The notes beneath the pieces were generated by a model. The model did not search any database, was not told where the DNA came from, and saw only the letters and a list, made by a program, of their open reading frames with translations. Below, in pieces: positions 36,748-44,613 of a stretch of DNA of 64,000 nucleotides; the first letter of the stretch is position 1; each line of letters begins with the position of its first letter. The DNA comes from Pseudomonas sp. UMAB-08. GTDB taxonomy: Bacteria; Pseudomonadota; Gammaproteobacteria; Pseudomonadales; Pseudomonadaceae. The stretch covers positions 93,597 to 157,596 of the forward strand of contig NZ_LT607424.1 in NCBI RefSeq assembly GCF_900095225.1, read 5' to 3'. The position numbers and the translations under genes were made by a program.

Positions 36748-38061
36748 TCACGCATTCATGATAGCCCTGACGATCAAATCGGCTTCCGGCAAGCGAACTT
36801 GGCCAGAAATGAGCTTAGGCAGCAAGGTGTCGCGAATTTCAGTGAGCAACCTCAGCTCCTGCTCGTTAAGCTTGATGGCAACATCTAGGGGGGCAACAGC
36901 TTCCTCGAATAATCTCAGAACAGCTTCGCTGGGTAGAACAATTGGAAGAGTTTGAAAATCTTTTTTATTGATTGAGCCAAACACTGTTCCTTCACCGTCA
37001 TAAAGTTCAAAGTGTTTCTTCAAACCCCTGATTGAGTAAAAGGCAAAGCTTTGATGGCCTTCTGGGTGGCGAATACCAGCCACACCACGACCAAGCGCGC
37101 AGGACTCTAGAGCGATGTTCACATCCCCGACTGGCGCACGGACGCTGATGAGAGTGTCCCCAGCTTCTGCAAGTCGAGTTGGAGCACTACAGAAAACTCG
37201 CTGTTCAGGGAATCTGAAGCCAAAGTCAGTACGCCCTTGATAAAACGGCAATCCATCCCCTGTTTCATTATAGGTGCTTCCGGGCGGAGATTGGCCCATC
37301 GTCAAAATGAAGGATTGTCCAATAGTGGAGTACCTCCATCCCGTCGGTATAAGCCCTAATTCTGTCTCATCAAAGCTGTCAGGAAACAGTGATGCCGTCG
37401 CCCCATCTATCAGATCAGCCTCAAGCCCTTCTACCTTGGCACGCACAGGGTCAAAATCGACGAACCATGACTTGAAGATGGCCTGAGCAATGGATTCTAG
37501 GGTAGTGTTCGTTTCACGCAAAATGGCAATGCAGTCGTCGAGTGCGCCTAGAACAGCAGTAATCTCCTTTCGTTCAGATGCTGTCGGTAGGGGGATTGGG
37601 AGTGCTCGAAGATCTTTCAGATTGATCGTTGTTTGAACCGTAGTATTCGCCCGACTTCCGAGAAGATGCTGCGACAATGGTGATCTGAGGCATAATGCAA
37701 TCCATTCTGGCTCGACCTCATCCACTGGATGAATAACGGCAACAGCCCTAGCAACATTGAAGCCATTTAGCGCTTTAGGTACGACTGCAACTTGCCCAAC
37801 ACTACCAACCAACGTCAACAGCACTTCACCCCCCTTCAAGCGTGTACGGCTGTATCTCGCTTCAATTGCAGGGGCAATGCGCATTAGATCAGCAACTTCA
37901 ATGCGACCATCATTAAAGTTGTTCACTCGTACGATGGGAACCCCTTCACTTAAAGCGGCCCCAGGCTGCACAACGCCATAAGTTACAGAGTTCTTCTGCG
38001 CCAATTGATCGAGCGGGACGTAACGCCAGTTTTCAGGCAGGACCGGCAGGTCAAAATTCAT
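36748..38061 (-). CDS. hsdS: Type I restriction enzyme specificity subunit
   Basis: The 437-aa HsdS has two target-recognition domains (about residues 1-150 and 215-370), each followed by a conserved helix (LGALDDCIAILRETNTTLESIAQAIFKSWFVDF and the C-terminal LNEQELRLLTEIRDTLLPKLISGQVRLP). These read the two halves of a bipartite DNA target. It overlaps hsdM by 11 nt. The 266 bp between hsdS and hsdR contain no recognisable gene. Confidence 0.92.
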   Translation of the reverse strand: MNFDLPVLPENWRYVPLDQLAQKNSVTYGVVQPGAALSEGVPIVRVNNFNDGRIEVADLMRIAPAIEARYSRTRLKGGEVLLTLVGSVGQVAVVPKALNGFNVARAVAVIHPVDEVEPEWIALCLRSPLSQHLLGSRANTTVQTTINLKDLRALPIPLPTASERKEITAVLGALDDCIAILRETNTTLESIAQAIFKSWFVDFDPVRAKVEGLEADLIDGATASLFPDSFDETELGLIPTGWRYSTIGQSFILTMGQSPPGSTYNETGDGLPFYQGRTDFGFRFPEQRVFCSAPTRLAEAGDTLISVRAPVGDVNIALESCALGRGVAGIRHPEGHQSFAFYSIRGLKKHFELYDGEGTVFGSINKKDFQTLPIVLPSEAVLRLFEEAVAPLDVAIKLNEQELRLLTEIRDTLLPKLISGQVRLPEADLIVRAIMNA

Positions 38062-39652
38062 GCCCAGCCCCCCCCAACTTTTGCAAAATTAATTTTTCTA
38101 TAGCATTGCGTTCAGCAATTTGCTCAGCCAACTGCTCGGTCAGACGATCCATTTTATCGGCGAAAGGCTCATCGTCTTCCTCGACTTCTTCCGCGCCGAC
38201 GTAGCGACCAGGCGTGAGGATAAAGCGGTGCTTCTGCACGTCTTCGTAGCTGGCTGAGTAGCAGAAGCCCGGTACGTTTTCGTATAACTCGCCATCGCCG
38301 AACGCCGTGTTCCGCCAGCGATGGTAGGTTTGCGCGATCCGTTCCATATCCTCTTCGGCGAACTCAACCTGAGTACGGGAGATACGGCCGGAGGCTGCTT
38401 TACGAGCGTCAATAAAGAGAATTTGGCTACTGCGGTCGGTCTTTCCATTCAAGCCGACACGCTTATCTTTGGATAGGAACCACAGGCAAGCCGGAATTTG
38501 GGTATTGGAGAACAACTGCCCTGGCAAGGCAACCATGCACTCCACGACATCCTTAATCACCATACTCTGGCGGATTATGTCTTCGCCAGATTGTTGGGAA
38601 GACATCGAGCCGTTGGCAAGGACTACACCTGCGCGACCGCGACTGGAAAGCCGGGCAAGTATGTGCTGCAACCAGCCATAGTTGGCATTCCCCTTCGGCG
38701 GAATCCCATGCGTCCAACGCGGATCATCTTGAAGCTTCTCACCTTCCCAGTCGGAAATGTTGAAAGGAGGGTTAGCCAGAATATAGTCGGCGCGCAGTGT
38801 CTTGTGCTGATCGTTGGTGAAAGTCGAGCCATAGGTTTGACCGATATTGCCATCCAGACCATGCACCGCCAGGTTCATCAGGCACAGACGGCGGGTTTCA
38901 GCCATTTTCTCTTGCCCATAGATAGGCAAGTCACCCTTACTGCCCAGTTGTTTTGCATGGGCATCCTTGAACTTGGCCGACTGCACGAACATACCACCCG
39001 AACCGCAGGCGGGGTCATAAATGGTTCCCTTGAATGGAGCGAGAATTTCGACCAGTAGGGATACCAGACTTTTCGGGGTGTAGAACTCGCCTGCGCGAGC
39101 ACCTTCATTCAATGCAAACTGACCAAGGAAGTATTCGTAGACCTCACCGAACACATCGCGACTGCCGTGTTGCTTGGGATCGAATTTCAGTTTGGCAATC
39201 AGTTCGAACAGCTCACCGAGCTTGCCAGCTTCGAGTTCCAGGCGCGAAAACTCTCGGTAAAGAACACCTTTCAGGCTGAGGTTTTCAGTTTCGATCAGGC
39301 CCATCGCCTTGTCGAGTAATTGGGCGAAATTCGCCGCGGCTGCGCTCTGAAGTAGCGTTTCAAACTTAGCTTCGGCAGGCACCCAGAACACGTTGTCTTG
39401 GGTGAAAAATGTTTTGTCCTCTGAGAACATGGCTGCGCTCTCAGCACGCAATTCCTCGTCCTCGATGTATAGCTCCGAACTCGGGTCAGCCAACCGGTCA
39501 AGGATCACACCGGCCTGTGTGTCGTACAGATCAGACACATACTTGAGGAACACTAGACCAAGCACGGGGTATTTGTATTCAGCTGCTGAAACTGACCCGC
39601 GTAGTTTGTTAGCCGTGTCCCACAATGTTTTCTTGAATTCTTCGCTGGTCAT
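38051..39652 (-). CDS. hsdM: Type I restriction enzyme methylase subunit
   Basis: The 533-aa N6-adenine methylase. An N-terminal helical domain (SEEFKKTLWDTANKLRGSVSAAEYKYPVLGLVFLKYVSDLYD) precedes the SAM motif DPACGSGGMFV and the catalytic motif NPPFNISDW; both are intact, unlike in the fusion protein at 30292. The length is typical. It is the first gene of the hsdM-hsdS-hsdR set, 263 bp from the right end of the transposon. Confidence 0.95.
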   Translation of the reverse strand: MTSEEFKKTLWDTANKLRGSVSAAEYKYPVLGLVFLKYVSDLYDTQAGVILDRLADPSSELYIEDEELRAESAAMFSEDKTFFTQDNVFWVPAEAKFETLLQSAAAANFAQLLDKAMGLIETENLSLKGVLYREFSRLELEAGKLGELFELIAKLKFDPKQHGSRDVFGEVYEYFLGQFALNEGARAGEFYTPKSLVSLLVEILAPFKGTIYDPACGSGGMFVQSAKFKDAHAKQLGSKGDLPIYGQEKMAETRRLCLMNLAVHGLDGNIGQTYGSTFTNDQHKTLRADYILANPPFNISDWEGEKLQDDPRWTHGIPPKGNANYGWLQHILARLSSRGRAGVVLANGSMSSQQSGEDIIRQSMVIKDVVECMVALPGQLFSNTQIPACLWFLSKDKRVGLNGKTDRSSQILFIDARKAASGRISRTQVEFAEEDMERIAQTYHRWRNTAFGDGELYENVPGFCYSASYEDVQKHRFILTPGRYVGAEEVEEDDEPFADKMDRLTEQLAEQIAERNAIEKLILQKLGGAGHEF

Positions 39653-39741
39653 CTACTTAGTCCTTCAACTTACCTTTCCATTTGAGGACGCGTCCGGCAC
39701 CGCCATACGTACTGCGGAGGCCTATCGCCCTAGAGAGCCGA

Positions 39742-39902
39742 GGCGGCATTTAGCGTTACGCAGGAGCCGCCCAAATGGCTAGCGGCTTCGGCTTTTTTAT
39801 GAGTGGCGGCAGAGCATGAGGCCCCACAAAGCAAAACCCCGGGCATAGGCCGGGGTTTTGCGCTAATGGGCGACAATTACCCGCCCACTTGTGACACTTA
39901 AT
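39742..39902 (-). promoter_or_regulatory. Putative TnsB-binding sites, right end
   Basis: On the minus strand, copies of the motif seen at the left end lie at 39892-39902 (ATTAAGTGTCA), 39870-39880 (GTAATTGTCGC) and, less perfect, 39742-39754. No gene is seen between hsdM and the right end. Confidence 0.65.
39831..39861. terminator. Hairpin inside the right transposon end
   Basis: A 12-bp perfect stem (39831-39842 with 39850-39861) has a 7-nt loop and no long T-run behind it. It could end gyrB transcription that enters the element. Confidence 0.55.
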
Positions 39903-39915
39903 GTGCCCATCGACA
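39892..39915 (-). repeat. Right terminal inverted repeat
   Basis: Read inward on the minus strand, it matches the left terminal repeat in 23 of 24 bases and starts TGT at 39915. Confidence 0.93.
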
Positions 39916-39920
39916 GGCCT
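39916..39920. repeat. Target site duplication, right copy (GGCCT)
   Basis: It is identical to 15854-15858 and ends one base before the complement of the gyrB stop codon (39922-39924). Confidence 0.93.
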
Positions 39921-39921
39921 C

Positions 39922-42339
39922 TTAGAAATCGAGGTTTGACACCGCCAAGGCATTTCTTTCGATGAAGTCACGGCGAGGTTCTACCGCGTCGCCCATCAGG
40001 GTGTTGAAGATCTGGTCAGCGCCAATGGCATCTTCAATCGTGACCTTGAGCATCCGGCGCACACTTGGGTCCATGGTGGTTTCCCACAGCTGATCCGGGT
40101 TCATTTCACCCAGACCTTTATAGCGCTGGATGGTATGGCGTTTGGTGCTTTCCGCCATCAGCCAGGCAAGGGCTTCCTTGAACTCGTTGACCGGCTTCTT
40201 GCGTTCGCCGCGTTGCACGTAAGCGCCTTCTTCAAGCAAGGTGCTTATTTGCGCGCCCAGAGCAGTCACGGTTTTATAGTCGTTGCTGCCGAAGAAGTCG
40301 CGGTTGAAGGTCACGTAGTTGGACAAGCCGTGGGAGATCAATTCGACCTCTGGCAGCCAAACATTACGTTCGCGATCTTCACGCAGGCTGGCTTTATAGA
40401 CCAGACCTGACTTCTCACCAACGCGCAGGCGCGCGTCAAACAGCGCCAACCATGCCTGCATGCCTGCATGGTCGGAAAGCTGCTCAAGCGAAATTGGCGG
40501 CAGGTAAACGAAATGCTCGGTCAGTTCCTGAGGATACAAACGCGACAAGCGCTTGAGCGTCTTCATGACCATACGGAAATCGTTAACCAGACGCTCCAGC
40601 GCCTCACCAGAGATCCCGGGAGCCGATTCATTGAGGTGCAGGCTGGCATCTTCCAGAGCCGACTGGGTCATGTACTCTTCCATGGCCTCGTCGTCTTTGA
40701 TGTATTGCTCTTGCTTGCCTTTCTTCACTTTGTACAACGGCGGTTGAGCGATGTAGATGTAGCCACGCTCTATCAACTCAGGTAGTTGACGGAAGAAGAA
40801 GGTCAGCAGCAACGTACGGATGTGCGAACCGTCGACGTCAGCATCGGTCATGATGATGATGTTGTGATAGCGCAGCTTGGCGATGTTGTATTCATCGCGG
40901 CCAATACCGCAACCCAGCGCCGTGATCAAGGTGCCCACTTCTTGCGAAGAGATCATCTTGTCAAAACGTGCTTTCTCTACGTTGAGGATCTTGCCTTTAA
41001 GCGGCAGGATCGCCTGAGTCTTACGGTTGCGTCCCTGCTTGGCGGAACCACCAGCAGAGTCACCTTCCACGAGATACAGTTCGGAGAGGGCAGGGTCTTT
41101 TTCCTGGCAGTCAGCGAGCTTGCCTGGCAGACCGGCAATATCCAGTGCACCTTTACGGCGAGTCATCTCACGGGCTTTACGAGCCGCTTCACGGGCGCGT
41201 GCAGCATCAATCATTTTGCCGACAACCGCTTTCGCTTCGTTCGGGTTTTCCAGCAGGAAATCGGAGAAGTGTTTACCCATTTCCTGTTCAACCGCAGTTT
41301 TCACTTCGGACGAAACCAGCTTGTCCTTGGTTTGCGAGCTGAACTTTGGATCAGGCACTTTGACCGAAATGATTGCGGTCAGACCTTCACGCGCATCGTC
41401 ACCGGTCGTGGCGACTTTATGCTTCTTGGCCAGACCTTCCTGTTCGATGTAGGTATTCAAGTTCCGCGTCAGAGCAGAACGGAAACCTACCAGGTGAGTA
41501 CCGCCGTCACGCTGAGGAATGTTGTTGGTAAAGCACAACAGGTTCTCGTTGAAGCTGTCGTTCCACTGCAAAGCGATCTCGACAGCAATGCCATCGTCGC
41601 GTTGGATGTTGAAGTGGAAGACCTGATTCACCGGCGTCTTGTTGGTGTTCAGATACTCAACGAACGCGCGCAAACCACCTTCGTACTTGAACAGTTCTTC
41701 CTTGCCGCTGCGCTCGTCTTTTAGAACGATGCCCACACCGGAGTTGAGGAATGAGAGTTCACGAATACGCTTGGCCAGGATGTCCCAGCTGAAGTGAATA
41801 TTCTTGAAGGTCAGATCGGATGGCTTGAAGTGAATCTCGGTACCGGTGGAGTCACTCTCACCAACGATGCGCATGGGTTCCTGTGGAACACCATGGATAT
41901 AGGTCTGCTCCCATACTTTGCCACTGCGACGCACGGTCAACAGCAACAACTCGGAAAGCGCGTTAACCACGGAAACACCTACACCGTGGAGACCGCCAGA
42001 TACTTTATAAGAGTTGTCATCGAACTTACCGCCAGCGTGGAGCACGGTCATGATGACCTCAGCTGCCGACACGCCTTCTTCTTTGTGCACGTCTACCGGA
42101 ATACCGCGACCATTGTCGCGGACGGTGATCGATTCATCCGGGTGGATAACGATGCTGATTTCGTCGCAATGGCCAGCCAAAGCTTCGTCGATCGAGTTAT
42201 CGACCACCTCGAACACCATGTGGTGTAGACCGCTGCCATCGTCGGTGTCACCGATATACATACCGGGACGCTTGCGTACGGCATCTAGCCCTTTCAGCAC
42301 TTTAATGCTGGAGGAGTCGTACGTTTGATTTTCGCTCAT
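39922..42339 (-). CDS. gyrB: DNA gyrase subunit B
   Basis: The 805-aa ATPase subunit of DNA gyrase introduces negative supercoils. The N-terminal GHKL ATPase domain has IDEALAGHCDEI, TVRDNGRGIPVD and GGLHGVGVSVVNAL; the TOPRIM domain has LVEGDSAGGSAKQGRNRKTQAILPLKGKILNVEKAR and DADVDGSHIRTLLL. The length agrees with Pseudomonas GyrB. It is downstream of recF with a 4-bp gap. Its stop codon is 1 bp from the transposon's target duplication, so the coding sequence is intact but the original terminator now lies 24 kb away. Confidence 0.97.
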   Translation of the reverse strand: MSENQTYDSSSIKVLKGLDAVRKRPGMYIGDTDDGSGLHHMVFEVVDNSIDEALAGHCDEISIVIHPDESITVRDNGRGIPVDVHKEEGVSAAEVIMTVLHAGGKFDDNSYKVSGGLHGVGVSVVNALSELLLLTVRRSGKVWEQTYIHGVPQEPMRIVGESDSTGTEIHFKPSDLTFKNIHFSWDILAKRIRELSFLNSGVGIVLKDERSGKEELFKYEGGLRAFVEYLNTNKTPVNQVFHFNIQRDDGIAVEIALQWNDSFNENLLCFTNNIPQRDGGTHLVGFRSALTRNLNTYIEQEGLAKKHKVATTGDDAREGLTAIISVKVPDPKFSSQTKDKLVSSEVKTAVEQEMGKHFSDFLLENPNEAKAVVGKMIDAARAREAARKAREMTRRKGALDIAGLPGKLADCQEKDPALSELYLVEGDSAGGSAKQGRNRKTQAILPLKGKILNVEKARFDKMISSQEVGTLITALGCGIGRDEYNIAKLRYHNIIIMTDADVDGSHIRTLLLTFFFRQLPELIERGYIYIAQPPLYKVKKGKQEQYIKDDEAMEEYMTQSALEDASLHLNESAPGISGEALERLVNDFRMVMKTLKRLSRLYPQELTEHFVYLPPISLEQLSDHAGMQAWLALFDARLRVGEKSGLVYKASLREDRERNVWLPEVELISHGLSNYVTFNRDFFGSNDYKTVTALGAQISTLLEEGAYVQRGERKKPVNEFKEALAWLMAESTKRHTIQRYKGLGEMNPDQLWETTMDPSVRRMLKVTIEDAIGADQIFNTLMGDAVEPRRDFIERNALAVSNLDF

Positions 42340-42343
42340 GCCT

Positions 42344-43447
42344 TCACTCCCGGTGGTCGTGGGTCTGGGTGATACGGCCTTGTTCCACGTGGAACAAAGC
42401 GACTGGCGTTTCCGTCTGCCAGCCTTCCCTCAATAATTCATGGTCTACACAGGTGATAAACACTTGGCAGCGTAAGTCTTCTAACAAGCGACAAAGGGCG
42501 CGGCGATGATGCTCGTCCAGTTCAGACGGCAAATCGTCCACCAGATAAATACACTGGCCGCGCCGTGCCTGGCTGACCAAATGTCCTTGAGCAATGCGCA
42601 AAGCGCAGACCACTAACTTCTGCTGGCCACGAGATAGAATTTCAGCGGCATTATGAGCGCCCAATCTAAGGCGCAAATCAGCACGTTGCGGTCCAGCCTG
42701 CGTATGCCCCATTTGCTGATCGCGGTGGAGAGAAGACGCGAGCACTGTACTCAGCTCTTTCTCCTTGTCCCAGCCGCGGTAATAGCTCAGGGTTAAACCT
42801 TCAAGCTCAACCAGCTCGCTCAAGGTCTTTTCAAAAACTGGCTTTAGAGCCTTGATGTAGGCTCGACGATATTCATCGATGTCAGCGCTGGCCAGGCATA
42901 ACTCCCGGTCCCAAGCCGCTTGCGAAGCGACGTCAAGTGTACCATGCCGCAGCCATGAGTTCCGCTGCCGCAGGGCCTTCTGCAAGCGTTGCCACGTCGA
43001 CATAAAGCGAGGTTCCACGTGGAACACTCCCCAGTCGAGGAACTGACGCCGGATCTTGGGAGCGCCTTCAAGGAGGCGAAAGCTGTCGGGGTTAATCAGT
43101 TGCAGAGGTAATGCTTCAGCCAGCTGTGCTGCGCTTCGCGCATTCTGCCCGTCGATACGGATCTGAAACTCCCCCTGCCGATCCCGCGACACACCCAGAC
43201 TGCTGTGCCCACCTTGAGCCAGTTCAACCTGACCAAAGACCGTACAGGCGGGTTGCTCATACTGAATCACTGGCAGCAATCGTGCGCTGCGAAATGAGCG
43301 AGCAAGACCGAGCAAGTAAATGGCTTCCAGGACACTGGTTTTGCCACTGCCATTCGCGCCGTGAAGAATATTTATGCGGGGGGAAGGAGAGAGGGTCACC
43401 GGGTGCAAATTGCGCACCCCGGTGACAGAGACGCGGCTGAGGGACAT
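42344..43447 (-). CDS. recF: DNA recombination and repair protein RecF
   Basis: The 367-aa SMC-like ATPase helps load RecA at gaps with RecO and RecR. Walker A is HGANGSGKTSVLEAIY near residue 30; the signature and Walker B region is RGQQKLVVCALRIAQGH, then YLVDDLPSELDEHHR. It lies in the conserved order dnaA-dnaN-recF-gyrB. Two parS sites lie inside the coding region. Confidence 0.96.
   Translation of the reverse strand: MSLSRVSVTGVRNLHPVTLSPSPRINILHGANGSGKTSVLEAIYLLGLARSFRSARLLPVIQYEQPACTVFGQVELAQGGHSSLGVSRDRQGEFQIRIDGQNARSAAQLAEALPLQLINPDSFRLLEGAPKIRRQFLDWGVFHVEPRFMSTWQRLQKALRQRNSWLRHGTLDVASQAAWDRELCLASADIDEYRRAYIKALKPVFEKTLSELVELEGLTLSYYRGWDKEKELSTVLASSLHRDQQMGHTQAGPQRADLRLRLGAHNAAEILSRGQQKLVVCALRIAQGHLVSQARRGQCIYLVDDLPSELDEHHRRALCRLLEDLRCQVFITCVDHELLREGWQTETPVALFHVEQGRITQTHDHRE
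42381..42396. promoter_or_regulatory. parS: parS site in recF (distal)
   Basis: TGTTCCACGTGGAACA, a perfect 16-bp palindrome equal to the bacterial parS consensus, lies near the 3' end of recF. Chromosomal ParB (54578-55459) should bind here. Confidence 0.93.
43011..43026. promoter_or_regulatory. parS: parS site in recF (proximal)
   Basis: GGTTCCACGTGGAACA has the 14-bp palindromic core and is identical to the site at 15905-15920 inside the transposon. Confidence 0.93.
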
Positions 43448-43471
43448 CTAGGCTCTGCTGGACATTGGAAG

Positions 43472-44575
43472 TTACAGACGCATCGGCATAACGACGTAAG
43501 CGGAATCATCGTTATCCGATTCCTGCACCAGCGCGCTGCTGTTGGAGTCAGACAAAATCAGACGCACCTGCTCGGTGGTCATCACGCCCAACACGTCGAG
43601 CAGATAGCTCACGTTGAAACCAATTTCCAGCGGGCCGCCGTTGTAATCGACGCCGACTTCTTCTTCTGCCTCTTCCTGTTCAGGGTTGTTCGCCTGAATC
43701 TTCAATTGACCATTGGCCAACTGCAAACGGATACCGCGATACTTTTCGTTGGACAGGATCGCCGTGCGGCTGAACGCTTCACGCAATGCCTGACGATCAC
43801 CCAATACCAACTTGTCGCCACCTTTAGGCAGAACGCGTTCGTAATCAGGGAACTTGCCATCGACCAGCTTCGAGGTGAAGGTGAACTCGCCTGTCGTAGC
43901 ACGGATGTGATGCTGGCCCAGGACGATGCTCACAATCCCATCCTGCTCGGTCAGCAGACGCGCCAGTTCAAGGATGCCTTTACGCGGCACGATCACTTGA
44001 TGGCGGTCAGCTTGCTCGATCTCGGCCGTCATGGAGCACATTGCCAGACGGTGGCCATCAGTGGCGACGGCGCGTAGCACGCCAGCGTGCACTTCCAGCA
44101 GCATACCGTTGAGGTAATAGCGAACGTCCTGCTGCGCCATGGCGAAGCTGGTGCGCTCGATCAAACGGCGCAACTTGCTCTGCACCAGGTTGAACGTCAG
44201 CGACCCAGGACCTTCTTCCACTGTAGGGAAGTCATTGGCAGGCAATGTGGACAAGGTAAAACGGCTGCGTCCCGCTTTTACCACCAGTTTCTGCTCATCG
44301 ACTTTGATATCGATCAACGCGTCATTGGGCAGGCTTTTGCAGATATCCATCAGCTTGCGCGCAGGAACAGTGATCTCCCCTGGCTCTGCGGGCTCTTCCA
44401 ACTGAACACGGCCTACCAGCTCGACTTCCAGGTCGGTACCCGTCAGCGACAACTGCTGGCCTTCTACAACCAATAGCACGTTGGATAACACTGGCAAGGT
44501 CTGTCGGCGTTCAACAACGCCGGCGACCAGTTGCAGAGGTTTCAACAAGGCTTCGCGTTGAATGGTGAAGTGCAT
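43472..44575 (-). CDS. dnaN: DNA polymerase III beta subunit (sliding clamp)
   Basis: The 367-aa clamp encircles DNA and holds polymerases. The three clamp domains (about residues 1-125, 126-250, 251-367) are complete. The start MHFTIQREALLKPLQLVAGVVERRQTLPVLSNVLL and the end DDSAYVVMPMRL are characteristic. It is separated from dnaA by 38 bp and from recF by 24 bp, in one probable operon. Confidence 0.97.
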   Translation of the reverse strand: MHFTIQREALLKPLQLVAGVVERRQTLPVLSNVLLVVEGQQLSLTGTDLEVELVGRVQLEEPAEPGEITVPARKLMDICKSLPNDALIDIKVDEQKLVVKAGRSRFTLSTLPANDFPTVEEGPGSLTFNLVQSKLRRLIERTSFAMAQQDVRYYLNGMLLEVHAGVLRAVATDGHRLAMCSMTAEIEQADRHQVIVPRKGILELARLLTEQDGIVSIVLGQHHIRATTGEFTFTSKLVDGKFPDYERVLPKGGDKLVLGDRQALREAFSRTAILSNEKYRGIRLQLANGQLKIQANNPEQEEAEEEVGVDYNGGPLEIGFNVSYLLDVLGVMTTEQVRLILSDSNSSALVQESDNDDSAYVVMPMRL

Positions 44576-44613
44576 GGTCTAGTCCCTTGCCTTAATAAGC
44601 TGCGCTGGTGTCA

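Larger units (their letters stand above)
15859..39915. mobile_element. Tn7-like transposon inserted at the gyrB 3' end
   Basis: A 24,057-bp element has 24-bp terminal inverted repeats with one mismatch (15859-15882 and 39892-39915), begins TGT and ends ACA, and is flanked by GGCCT duplications. It encodes TnsA, TnsB, TnsC and TniQ in one operon. The end next to gyrB is the one tnsA faces, matching the right end of Tn7 next to glmS. The insertion point is 1 bp past the gyrB stop codon, which suggests TniQ-directed attachment to the gyrB 3' end. No CRISPR array, tnsE or second tniQ is seen. Unlike Tn7, cargo lies on both sides of the tns operon. Confidence 0.93.

Noticed and set aside
15859..39915. 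CRISPR-associated Tn7-like transposon
   Set aside because: No repeats with spacers and no cas genes were seen, so guide-RNA targeting is not supported.
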